Source: Acetivibrio mesophilus (lineage in GTDB: Bacteria > Bacillota > Clostridia > Acetivibrionales > Acetivibrionaceae). Taken from it: DNA of 64,000 bases. The stretch covers positions 114,200 to 178,199 of the forward strand of contig NZ_RLII01000006.1 of NCBI RefSeq assembly GCF_004102745.1, given 5' to 3'. Under the pieces are notes generated by a model. The model did not search any database. It had not been told where the DNA came from and saw only the letters and a program-made list of their open reading frames with translations. Shown here in pieces: positions 7,462 to 15,237 of this stretch; the stretch's first letter is position 1, and every line of letters begins with the position of its first letter. The translations under genes and the position numbers were made by a program.

Positions 7462-9060
7462 TTGCTTCATAATAGTGTGCTTTTAAAGCCGATTATTTTT
7501 ATGATTCAGGTGATAAATACTTCCTATGAAAGCAGTATTTTAAAGAAGGTTGTCACCTCGATCATCAATTTTTTTAGAAAGCTGAACCATTTCTATGAGA
7601 ATAGCTTTACTGCATATATAGCAAAATCCATAACAGGACTGTTGTATAACAGTGCCATAATCGGCTTTTTTACAAGAAAAGGTAAAATGGCCCGGTGGTG
7701 GGAACATTCTCTAGCTTACCGAATAATAAATGGCTGTTTTGAAGTACCATCAAGAATTTTAAAGGGTTTTTATCAGAAGTATGAAGCGGTATTTTTAGAG
7801 AGCGCTGTGATTAGAGCTCTAAAGTTTTTGTTGCAAAGATTGGAATGTATAGTAGGCCTATTTCTGATAGTCATTCTGGTTGTTCCGCACGAGAGATGGA
7901 ATAATATTTACAATGTTGCAATAGCATTGTTTCTTGTTTTTCTGATTTTTATCAATACCATAATTCAAAGGTACTGGATGTTTAATTTTAAGGCATTGGA
8001 CTATACACTTATACTGTTTATGACGGCGGTAGTTGTTTCATTTGCAACTTCCATGAATATTTCGAGCAGTATTAAGTATCTATTGTTTTATGTGGCCGGA
8101 TTTCTATTTGTCTTGGTAATTGTCAGTACTGTCAAAAATGAAAATTCCCTTCAAACAATTATTGAGATGATGCTTTTTGGTATTACAGTGATAGGAAGTT
8201 ATGGATTGTGGCAGTCGATAAGCGGAGCTGTTGTTTTTGATCCGTCTCTTACCGATGTTGGGATGAATCAGGGTATGCCGGGAAGGATTTATGCCACCAT
8301 GAGCAACCCCAACAATTTCGGAGAGATACTGATAATGGCACTTCCGTTCTATGTAAGCGTGATTCTGAATTCGAAGACTTTCTTCAAAAAAGTGGTATAT
8401 ATAGTTATGGCGTTGCCGCCGCTGGTTGCGCTTTTTAATACCGGCTCCAGGTCATCATGGATAGGGTTTGCAGTTTCAGTAATAGTGATAACATTTTTGA
8501 TCAACAAAAGACTTTTGCCTTTTATATTATTGGGAGGGGTAATGATGATACCTTTCCTTCCTCAGTACGTTTACAACCGAATTCTTACCATTTTCAGGGC
8601 TTCGCAGGATACTTCAGCCCAGACTAGAATCAAGATTCTTCAGACTGTGAAACCAATGTTAAAAACCTATATGGTATCGGGAGTGGGCTTAGGTTCGGAC
8701 ATATTCAGGCAACTGATTCAAAATTACAAACTGTATACCAAAGCAGTTCCACCTCATACCCATATTCTGTATTTGCAGATTTGGATTGAAATTGGGTTAG
8801 CCGGATTTGCTACTTTTATATGGTATATTTACCGGACAATAAAGAATTCTGTTATTGGTGTATATAACTCAACCCCAACGCTTAAAACTATACTTGCGGC
8901 AGGGACTGCAGCCTTATCCGGGATTCTGGTTACGTCGTTGGTGGAGTATAGTTGGTATTATCCAAGGGTTATGGTGATGTTTTGGGTGCTTTTGGGCATA
9001 ATAGCTTCTGCAATATCCTTAGCCGAACTAAAGAACAGAAAACTGTCGGAAATGGATTAA
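7462..9060 (+). CDS. O-antigen ligase/polymerase (Wzy/WaaL-like) family protein
   Basis: 532-residue polytopic membrane protein with about 10-12 hydrophobic segments and a large loop containing the Wzy_C-type region (SNPNNFGEILIMALP, NTGSRSSWIGF, SGVGLGSDIF, PPHTHILYLQIWIEIG). Proteins of this superfamily polymerise or transfer lipid-linked glycans outside the membrane. The first ~125 residues are an amphipathic extension before the first membrane span, longer than usual. TTG 7462 follows a GGGG stretch; GTG 7477 or ATG 7501 are alternative starts. It completes the glycan cluster that begins at 4323. Confidence 0.8.
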   Translation: MLHNSVLLKPIIFMIQVINTSYESSILKKVVTSIINFFRKLNHFYENSFTAYIAKSITGLLYNSAIIGFFTRKGKMARWWEHSLAYRIINGCFEVPSRILKGFYQKYEAVFLESAVIRALKFLLQRLECIVGLFLIVILVVPHERWNNIYNVAIALFLVFLIFINTIIQRYWMFNFKALDYTLILFMTAVVVSFATSMNISSSIKYLLFYVAGFLFVLVIVSTVKNENSLQTIIEMMLFGITVIGSYGLWQSISGAVVFDPSLTDVGMNQGMPGRIYATMSNPNNFGEILIMALPFYVSVILNSKTFFKKVVYIVMALPPLVALFNTGSRSSWIGFAVSVIVITFLINKRLLPFILLGGVMMIPFLPQYVYNRILTIFRASQDTSAQTRIKILQTVKPMLKTYMVSGVGLGSDIFRQLIQNYKLYTKAVPPHTHILYLQIWIEIGLAGFATFIWYIYRTIKNSVIGVYNSTPTLKTILAAGTAALSGILVTSLVEYSWYYPRVMVMFWVLLGIIASAISLAELKNRKLSEMD

Positions 9061-9162
9061 TAAAAACATGCAATTATACCGATACAATTATATAGACTAA
9101 TTTTTTAATAATGGTATGAAACTAGCGGTCAAATGTCTTATGAGAGGGTTGGTTGAGATTGT

Positions 9163-9840
9163 ATGTTTGATTTTCTTAAGCGCAGGGAAAACAAAAAGAA
9201 AGAATTTGACTGGTCGGTACTAAAGAAATCCAGTATACCGATACTAATACTGGATGAGAGATGGCATACCGTTTTCAAGAATACGGAAAAATCAAAGGAC
9301 ATTATTGAAAAAGAGGAAAAACTTAAGGAACTTTTGAAGGAGGAATCCCGCCTTGCTTTTGAGAAAAAGGAGATTCTATCCCGAAAAAAAAGTTGTCTGG
9401 AAAAAATACTAAAGCTTACTCCGGAAGTATTTGATAATAACAATTTGCAGTCGAAAGAAGAAATGCAAAAATATGAAAAGGAAATAAATCACATAAACGA
9501 AAGAATTAATAGCATCGATGCGGAAATTGATAATATGCCTGAAAAAATTCGGGAAGCAAATCTAGAACTTTTGGAACATACAATAAATTCGGTGTATTTT
9601 AAGATGAGGGAGAATCAACTTAGGTTGAGGGAATTGGATGAACTCATTGAGCAGACCAAGAAGCAGTTGGAGAGTTATATCGACGAAAAATCAGGCTTGT
9701 CGGAGTATGACAATGGAATCTATATGTATTTCCATGACCTCCTTGGAGGAGAGGAGCTTCAAAAGCTAGATAATGAGTACTTCAATAATGCCGATGGAAA
9801 AATGAGAGATGCTAAAAAGCTCAACACAACGGAGGTATAG
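9163..9840 (+). CDS. Coiled-coil protein of unknown function
   Basis: 225-residue cytoplasmic, highly charged protein. Residues ~45-185 are almost entirely Lys/Glu-rich helix with heptad character, and the N-terminus is FDFLKRRENKKKEFDWSVLKKSSIPILILDERW. There is no signal peptide or membrane segment. It ends two bases before the NAD(P)HX repair gene and shares its operon, but this gives no strong clue. I do not recognise the family; a structural or scaffolding role is only a guess. Confidence 0.75.
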   Translation: MFDFLKRRENKKKEFDWSVLKKSSIPILILDERWHTVFKNTEKSKDIIEKEEKLKELLKEESRLAFEKKEILSRKKSCLEKILKLTPEVFDNNNLQSKEEMQKYEKEINHINERINSIDAEIDNMPEKIREANLELLEHTINSVYFKMRENQLRLRELDELIEQTKKQLESYIDEKSGLSEYDNGIYMYFHDLLGGEELQKLDNEYFNNADGKMRDAKKLNTTEV

Positions 9841-9842
9841 AC

Positions 9843-11390
9843 ATGAGGGTTGTTACACCTACGCAAATGAGAGAAATTGATACATACACAATACAAAGCA
9901 TTGGAATTCCGGGGATTGTATTAATGGAGAATGCGGCCATTAGAATGACTGACGAAATCCTAAAGGACTGTGGAAGTGTAGTGAATAAAAATATATTTTT
10001 GTTTGCCGGGAAAGGAAATAACGGTGGGGATGCCTTTGCAATTGCAAGGCATCTTTGCAATAAAGGGGCAAATACAGTTGTTTTTGTACTGGCAGCTAAG
10101 GAAGATATCACCGGTGATGCCCAAATAAATCTTGATATACTCGAAAACATGGGTATAGAAACGGTGGAGGTTGTGGAAAGCAGCAAGTTGGAGGATGTAG
10201 AGGCAAAACTTGAAAGCGCTGACCTTGTGGTGGACGGTATCTTCGGCACCGGTTTAAAAGGTGGTATCAAAGGCCTTAAGGGAGATATTGTGAAGCTTAT
10301 AAATAAAAAAAACATACCTGTTATTGCCGTTGATATACCGTCAGGAGTAGACGGCGAAACAGGAGAAATAGCAGGGGAATGCATAAAAGCTTACAAGACC
10401 GTAACCTTCGGTTTTCCCAAATACGGACATTTCCTGCATCCCGGATGTGATTTTGTTGGAGAATTGATAACAGCAGATATAAGTATCCCATCCTGTGTTG
10501 CTCAAAATTTTGATATTAAGAGCTATATCATAGACGAAAAGACGGTTTCAAGATTAATACCCCAAAGAACCGGCAACAGCAATAAAGGGGATTATGGAAA
10601 GGTTCTTGTTATTACAGGCTCTAGGGGAATGACCGGAGCCGGCTGCCTTGCCGGAACTGCGTCTTTGCGCTCCGGGGCAGGACTTTTGTATCTTGGTGTT
10701 CCCCGGGCGCTGTACTCTATATATGAATGTAATCTGACAGAAGCCATAACAATTCCACTGGAGGATGAGAATACCGGCTTCCTTACCGAAGCGTCCATAC
10801 CTGAACTTTTGGGGTATATGGAAAAGATGGATGCAGTAGCTATTGGACCCGGTCTGTCAACCAAGGAAGGTGTAGAGGCTGTTGTGTTTAGTGTTGTTGA
10901 AAACTGCAAGGTACCTTTGGTGGTTGATGCCGATGGATTGAACTTGATAGCAAAGGATTTGTCGGTATTAAATAAGAGTAAGGTGCCAATGGTTCTGACA
11001 CCACATCCCGGTGAAATGGCAAGGCTTATGGGCACAAGTATCGGGGAGGTGCAAAGGAACAGGGTCAACGCAGCGAAGGAATTTTCTGAAAAGTGGGGCG
11101 TGATAACTGTGCTGAAGGGATCTAGAACCATTGTGGCAGCCCCCGATGGAAGAGTATTTATAAACCCTACAGGCAACTCCGGAATGGCAACCGGAGGCAC
11201 CGGGGATGTTTTGACCGGTATAATAGCAAGTTTTATTGGGCAAGGATTGAGTCCTGTAGATGCGGCAGTAGCCGGTGTGTATTTACATGGACTTTGTGGT
11301 GATCGTGTTGCAAATACAAAAGGGGAACATGGTCTTGTAGCAAGTGATTTGACAGGGGAAATTCCTTATGCAATTAAATCACTTATTTAG
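9843..11390 (+). CDS. nnr: Bifunctional NAD(P)H-hydrate epimerase / ADP-dependent NAD(P)H-hydrate dehydratase
   Basis: 515-residue two-domain repair enzyme that restores hydrated NADH/NADPH. Residues ~1-215 are the YjeF-N epimerase (MENAAIRMTDE, FAGKGNNGGDAFAIARHL, VDGIFGTGLKG, AVDIPSGVDGETGE). Residues ~225-510 are the ribokinase-like dehydratase with VLVITGSRGMTGA, VVDADGLN, TPHPGEMARL and the nucleotide-binding NSGMATGGTGDVLTG. The length is that of the fused form. GGAGGT lies just before ATG 9843. Pairing with alanine racemase downstream is common in Firmicutes. Confidence 0.96.
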   Translation: MRVVTPTQMREIDTYTIQSIGIPGIVLMENAAIRMTDEILKDCGSVVNKNIFLFAGKGNNGGDAFAIARHLCNKGANTVVFVLAAKEDITGDAQINLDILENMGIETVEVVESSKLEDVEAKLESADLVVDGIFGTGLKGGIKGLKGDIVKLINKKNIPVIAVDIPSGVDGETGEIAGECIKAYKTVTFGFPKYGHFLHPGCDFVGELITADISIPSCVAQNFDIKSYIIDEKTVSRLIPQRTGNSNKGDYGKVLVITGSRGMTGAGCLAGTASLRSGAGLLYLGVPRALYSIYECNLTEAITIPLEDENTGFLTEASIPELLGYMEKMDAVAIGPGLSTKEGVEAVVFSVVENCKVPLVVDADGLNLIAKDLSVLNKSKVPMVLTPHPGEMARLMGTSIGEVQRNRVNAAKEFSEKWGVITVLKGSRTIVAAPDGRVFINPTGNSGMATGGTGDVLTGIIASFIGQGLSPVDAAVAGVYLHGLCGDRVANTKGEHGLVASDLTGEIPYAIKSLI

Positions 11391-11436
11391 AAACTAATTC
11401 ATATTTAGATATATGACAACTAAAGAGGGAATGGTT

Positions 11437-12606
11437 ATGGACTATAAATTTAACAGGGCATGGGCTGAGGTTAATCTTGACAATATTGCTCACAATGTAA
11501 AAGAAATCAGACGAATCACCGATAAAAAAGCTGAGATAATGGGTGTGGTCAAGGCTGATGCATACGGGCATGGTGTAATGGAGGTTACCAGGACACTTTT
11601 AGATAATGGTGTGACCCGTCTGGCCGTATCCATGTTGGATGAAGCCATACAACTCCGTCAAAACGGTATCCAGGTTCCGATATTGATTCTTAGCTATACT
11701 GACCCTATACGGGCAGAAGAGATCATTTTAAACGATGTTACGCAAACAGTCTTCAGCCACGACCTGGCAAAGGCTCTGTCGGATGCGGCTGTGAAGCATA
11801 ATAGAAATGTGAAGATTCATATCAAGATCGATACTGGTATGACCAGGGTTGGGTTTATGCCGGGTTATAGTGCAGTTAAGAATGTGGTGCAAATAAGCAA
11901 GCTGCCGGGCATTATTATTGAGGGCTTGTTTACCCACTTTGCATCGGCGGATGAGACTGACAAAGCCTATACCTATATGCAGTTTGAAAGGTTTATGAGT
12001 ATAGTGAGCGAACTTAACAGGATAGGGGTGTATATTCCTGTCAAGCACGTATGCAACAGTGCCGGGCTGATTGAGTTTCCTGAAATGCACCTGAACATGG
12101 TAAGGCCAGGAATAGCACTTTATGGCTTGTATCCCTCCGATGAGGTGGACAAAACAAAAATCGAGTTAAGGCCTGCCATGTCTATGAAAGCAAATGTCAT
12201 ACTTGTAAAGGATGTAGAAAAGGACACTTGCATTAGTTATGGAAGAATATTCAAAACATGCCGAAGCAGTAAAATAGCAACCATACCTATAGGATATGCC
12301 GATGGATATACAAGGCTTCTTACCAACAAAGGAAAGGTACTTTTAAACGGTCAGTTGGCTTCTATAGTAGGGAAAATATGTATGGATCAGTGTATGGTGG
12401 ATATCACCGATATTGAAGGTGACGTAAATGTCGGAGACGAGGCAGTACTTATAGGAAAACAGCAGGATAACGAAATAAAAGTGGAAGACTTGGCAAAAAG
12501 TGTTGGGACAATAAATTACGAGCTTGTGAGTATAATAGGAAAGAGAATTCCCAGGGTCTACTTAAAAGAAGGAAAGATATACAATGTATTGAATTATTTG
12601 ATATAA
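11437..12606 (+). CDS. alr: Alanine racemase
   Basis: 389-residue PLP enzyme converting L- to D-alanine for peptidoglycan. The cofactor lysine is in MGVVKADAYGHG (near residue 38) and the opposing catalytic tyrosine in CISYGRIFKT (near residue 266). HVCNSAGLIEFPEMHLNMVRPGIALYG and IGYADGY are family signatures. Three in-frame ATGs exist (11413, 11431, 11437). AGAGGGA at 11424-11430 gives proper spacing only to 11437, which also matches the normal family start. It follows the NAD(P)HX repair gene in the same direction. Confidence 0.96.
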   Translation: MDYKFNRAWAEVNLDNIAHNVKEIRRITDKKAEIMGVVKADAYGHGVMEVTRTLLDNGVTRLAVSMLDEAIQLRQNGIQVPILILSYTDPIRAEEIILNDVTQTVFSHDLAKALSDAAVKHNRNVKIHIKIDTGMTRVGFMPGYSAVKNVVQISKLPGIIIEGLFTHFASADETDKAYTYMQFERFMSIVSELNRIGVYIPVKHVCNSAGLIEFPEMHLNMVRPGIALYGLYPSDEVDKTKIELRPAMSMKANVILVKDVEKDTCISYGRIFKTCRSSKIATIPIGYADGYTRLLTNKGKVLLNGQLASIVGKICMDQCMVDITDIEGDVNVGDEAVLIGKQQDNEIKVEDLAKSVGTINYELVSIIGKRIPRVYLKEGKIYNVLNYLI

Positions 12607-12912
12607 TGGCTATAAAATATACTTTGCATATTGTCATAATAATGCAGTTGATAATATAATAAATTATACAGATTCAGTTAACAAACATATAAATACTTTT
12701 TGATTTAAAATAAATATAAAAGTTTTATGTATAAGTTATGGAAAATAATTAAAAACTAAGCTTAATACTAAAATTTAACCTAATGGTAGGTGCCGAAAAC
12801 AATTTTAGTGCAGCGCTGCAGATATGTGTGGAGATATTCAGCTTTTGCTAAGTAAAAAATGATTTTAGCAAGAATTACATAGGTGTTTGAAGGGAAGTAA
12901 TTAAATTTTAAT
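12607..12912. other. Intergenic stretch after alr
   Basis: AT-rich, with no open frame that has a convincing ribosome binding site, and no clear terminator for alr. The mazE promoter and operator begin at 12913. Confidence 0.4.
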
Positions 12913-12958
12913 TTGACCCGTGCATATGTTAGATATTATAATTATATATATAATTATA
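12913..12958 (+). promoter_or_regulatory. mazEF promoter with overlapping palindromic operator
   Basis: TTGACC (12913-12918) and TATAAT (12937-12942) are 18 bases apart. The -10 box is the first part of a perfect 22-base palindrome at 12937-12958 (arms TATAATTATAT / ATATAATTATA). Ribbon-helix-helix antitoxins bind such symmetric sites, so this is the likely autoregulatory operator. The leader would be about 170 bases. Confidence 0.5.
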
Positions 12959-13118
12959 GAATTACTACCTTCGCGATTACCGTTTTTTGTAAAAAAGCCT
13001 TTGACAAGGAAAGTGTATGTGCTCCATTTAAATACTTCCTTGTTAATAGCACAAACAAGTACATCATTTGAATTTTTCTTTATGTCTTAACCCAAAAAAA
13101 GAAGTGGGGGTTTTACTT

Positions 13119-13406
13119 TTGGCACAATTAAAGAAAATATTAATCAGTCTTCCCGACAATTTACTTAAAGAGGTTGATTCCATTGTTGCAATGGAGAAGA
13201 TTAACAGAAGTGAGTTTGTACGGGAAGCAATGAAGCTTTATATACGTGAGAAAAGAAGAATTGAAATGAGGGATAGATTGAAAAAAGGTTATCAGCAAAT
13301 GGCTGAAATTAATGTCAAACTTGCGGAGATCTGTTTTGATGCAGATAATGACCAGCAGCAAAAATATGAGGAAGGCCTCAGGGAGTTGGAAGATAGTGGT
13401 AATTAA
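13119..13406 (+). CDS. Antitoxin of a MazEF/NdoAI type pair (ribbon-helix-helix)
   Basis: 95-residue protein. The N-terminal ~45 residues form a ribbon-helix-helix DNA-binding domain ([20 protein letters not shown]...[14 protein letters not shown]), and the rest is charged helix expected to wrap the toxin. This is the EndoAI arrangement of Firmicutes MazE rather than the AbrB-type E. coli one. The start is TTG 13119, eight bases after a GGGGG stretch; the open frame further upstream lacks a site. Its stop overlaps the toxin gene by 11 bases, so translation is coupled. It probably represses its own promoter. Confidence 0.88.
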   Translation: MAQLKKILISLPDNLLKEVDSIVAMEKINRSEFVREAMKLYIREKRRIEMRDRLKKGYQQMAEINVKLAEICFDADNDQQQKYEEGLRELEDSGN

Positions 13407-13746
13407 ACGCGGAGATATATTTTATGCCGATTTAAGTCCAGTTGTCGGCTCTGAGCAGGGAGGAGTAAGACCTGTACTTATTGTTCAGAATGATATTGGA
13501 AATAAATATAGTCCTACTGTTATAGCTTCAGCTATAACCTCACAAATAAACAAGGCAAAGCTACCGACACACATAGAACTAAGTGCAAAGGATTATGGAC
13601 TTACCAAGGACTCAGTGGTGCTCTTGGAGCAGATACGAACCATAGACAAGAAAAGACTGAGAGAAAAAATAGGGCACTTGGATGACGAGTTGATGGAAAA
13701 GGTTAATGAGGCACTGACGATAAGTTTTGGATTGATAGAAATGTAA
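13396..13746 (+). CDS. ndoA: MazF/NdoA (EndoA) type endoribonuclease toxin
   Basis: 116-residue toxin, the same length as Bacillus EndoA, which cuts single-stranded mRNA at short U-rich sites. Signatures are [20 protein letters not shown] (conserved Arg and Gly-rich turn), [19 protein letters not shown] and [12 protein letters not shown]. The GTG start at 13396 lies inside the end of the antitoxin gene and is preceded by GGGAG and GGAAG; the frame upstream overlaps the antitoxin and is not coding. In Firmicutes this pair usually follows alr, as here, and acts as a chromosomal stress module. Confidence 0.95.
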   Translation: MVIKRGDIFYADLSPVVGSEQGGVRPVLIVQNDIGNKYSPTVIASAITSQINKAKLPTHIELSAKDYGLTKDSVVLLEQIRTIDKKRLREKIGHLDDELMEKVNEALTISFGLIEM

Positions 13747-13767
13747 AGGTTCAGGGGGTTGCAAAAG

Positions 13768-14319
13768 ATGAAAAAAATGATTTTTGGTACTAATTCAAGA
13801 AAGATTATTTTGACGGTTGTTTTAAGTGTAGCAATTATACATATTGTACAGGTAGTACAGGCTTCGGTTGCAGCGGAGCCAGGTTCGGATAAGGATCCTC
13901 TGGTCTCTCAAAGCTATGTGGATTCAAAATTTGCCGCTCTTGAGTCCAAAATTAAGGAATTGAAATCGGGCGAAGATTCAAAACTTGAAGAGATGGCAAA
14001 GAAGCTGGAAGAAGCAGAAAAAAGACTTGAGGAGATCGAAAAATACGGTAAGTTTGAAGCATTGGAATTGAATAAGGACCAGGTACTTATTGCAGGCGCG
14101 AGTGCCGAATTGATTTTGAGGGGCGGAAAAGCGCTGGCAATAGGTGGGGAAGGCGGAGGTCTTTCGGATATTACCTCGGGAACAGGTGTAGATGTAAATA
14201 CCGATGATGAGGTACCACTAAACCATCTGCTTCTAATATCGAGAGATGACGGAAGAGGCTTGAAAGTCATGAGCGAGAAGGCATGGGTTCTCGTAAAAGG
14301 TCCGTACACAATAAAATAG
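13768..14319 (+). CDS. Exported coiled-coil protein of unknown function
   Basis: 183-residue protein with a signal-type N-terminus (basic MKKMIFGTNSRK, hydrophobic segment to ~residue 28, then QASVAAEPG). Next come a charged heptad-rich helix at ~45-90 (FAALESKIKELK, MAKKLEEAEKRLEEIEK) and a Gly-rich beta domain ending AWVLVKGPYTIK. ATG 13768 is preferred over the upstream TTG because AGGGGG overlaps that codon. It lies 21 bases after the toxin gene and is closed by a strong terminator, so it is probably co-transcribed. I do not recognise the family; it may be cell-surface associated. Confidence 0.75.
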   Translation: MKKMIFGTNSRKIILTVVLSVAIIHIVQVVQASVAAEPGSDKDPLVSQSYVDSKFAALESKIKELKSGEDSKLEEMAKKLEEAEKRLEEIEKYGKFEALELNKDQVLIAGASAELILRGGKALAIGGEGGGLSDITSGTGVDVNTDDEVPLNHLLLISRDDGRGLKVMSEKAWVLVKGPYTIK

Positions 14320-14334
14320 GATTTTGCTATGGAA

Positions 14335-14370
14335 AAAATAAAGGGAGCATTAGCTTCCTTTATTTTATAT
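14335..14370 (+). terminator. Intrinsic terminator
   Basis: AAAATAAAGGGAGC (14335-14348) and GCTTCCTTTATTTT (14353-14366) form a 14-bp stem with one G-U pair and an ATTA loop, running into a T-rich tail. It ends the alr/mazEF/coiled-coil direction before the convergent tagA gene. Confidence 0.8.
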
Positions 14371-14459
14371 GTCGAATTTTTTATTATATGTCGAAATTTT
14401 TATTGTTTTATCATATATTGCTCTATCTGAAATGGAAAATATATAGGTTTTATATAGAA

Positions 14460-15200
14460 TCAAGCCCTTTTAGGGTTGATTTTATTGACAATGACACAGA
14501 GTATAAAACGTGGCAGGTCCAACATTCTTACAAAACGCCAGGGCTCTTTATAAAGCCTGTATAACCACTCCAGACCGTGCTTCTGAAAGAAAACAGGAGC
14601 ACGTTTTGCCTTGCCGGAAAGCACGTCAAAGGTGCCGCCAACTCCGATGCATATCTTGACTTTGAGCCTTTTTTTATTCGCATGAATCCATTTTTCCTGC
14701 TTCGGCGCGCCGAGGGCAACCAGCAAAACATCGGCATTAGAGTTGTTTATCTGGCGGATTATTTCCTCCTCCTCGTCTTTTGAGAAATATCCGTCTCTTA
14801 TGCCTGACACATTAATGTTTATTTTTCGTTCTAAAAGGTTTTTATATGCCTCCTCTGCGACGCCCGGTTTACCCCCTAGGAAAAAGAATTTGATATTTTC
14901 TGCGGATTTATCTACAAACAGTAAGTTTGTCAGGTCAAAGCCTGCTACCCTTTCTTTTAAAGGGCAACCATTAATTTTGGATGCCAGTACAACTCCCGCA
15001 CCGTCAGGTACCAACAGATCGGCTTCACAAAGTATTTCCTTAAGCTCCGGATCTCTCTGAGCTGCCATCATTATCTCTGAGTTTGGGGTATAAACTGTAT
15101 GAACCATATCTTCGTTTAGGAAGCCTTTTACAATATCAAGGGCTTCGCCCATCGAAACATTATCAACGGGTATGCCGAGTATATTTACTGTGTTACGCAT
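14460..15200 (-). CDS. tagA: WecG/TagA/CpsF family glycosyltransferase
   Basis: 246-residue GT26 enzyme, which in characterised members adds N-acetylmannosamine to undecaprenyl-PP-GlcNAc, the second sugar of a wall-polymer linkage unit. Signatures are TVYTPNSEIMMAAQRD, LLVPDGAGVVLASK, KERVAGFDL, FFLGGKPGVAEEA, LLVALGAPKQEKWIH and GVGGTFDVLSGK. The catalytic Asp is expected in PDGAGV. It lies 37 bases after the GT4-CsaB gene on the same strand, a pairing expected for a pyruvylated secondary wall polymer that holds SLH-domain proteins. Confidence 0.93.
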   Translation of the reverse strand: MRNTVNILGIPVDNVSMGEALDIVKGFLNEDMVHTVYTPNSEIMMAAQRDPELKEILCEADLLVPDGAGVVLASKINGCPLKERVAGFDLTNLLFVDKSAENIKFFFLGGKPGVAEEAYKNLLERKININVSGIRDGYFSKDEEEEIIRQINNSNADVLLVALGAPKQEKWIHANKKRLKVKICIGVGGTFDVLSGKAKRAPVFFQKHGLEWLYRLYKEPWRFVRMLDLPRFILCVIVNKINPKRA

Positions 15201-15237
15201 AAAAAATCTCCTTCGTGCCTAAAGTACTTTTTTGCTT

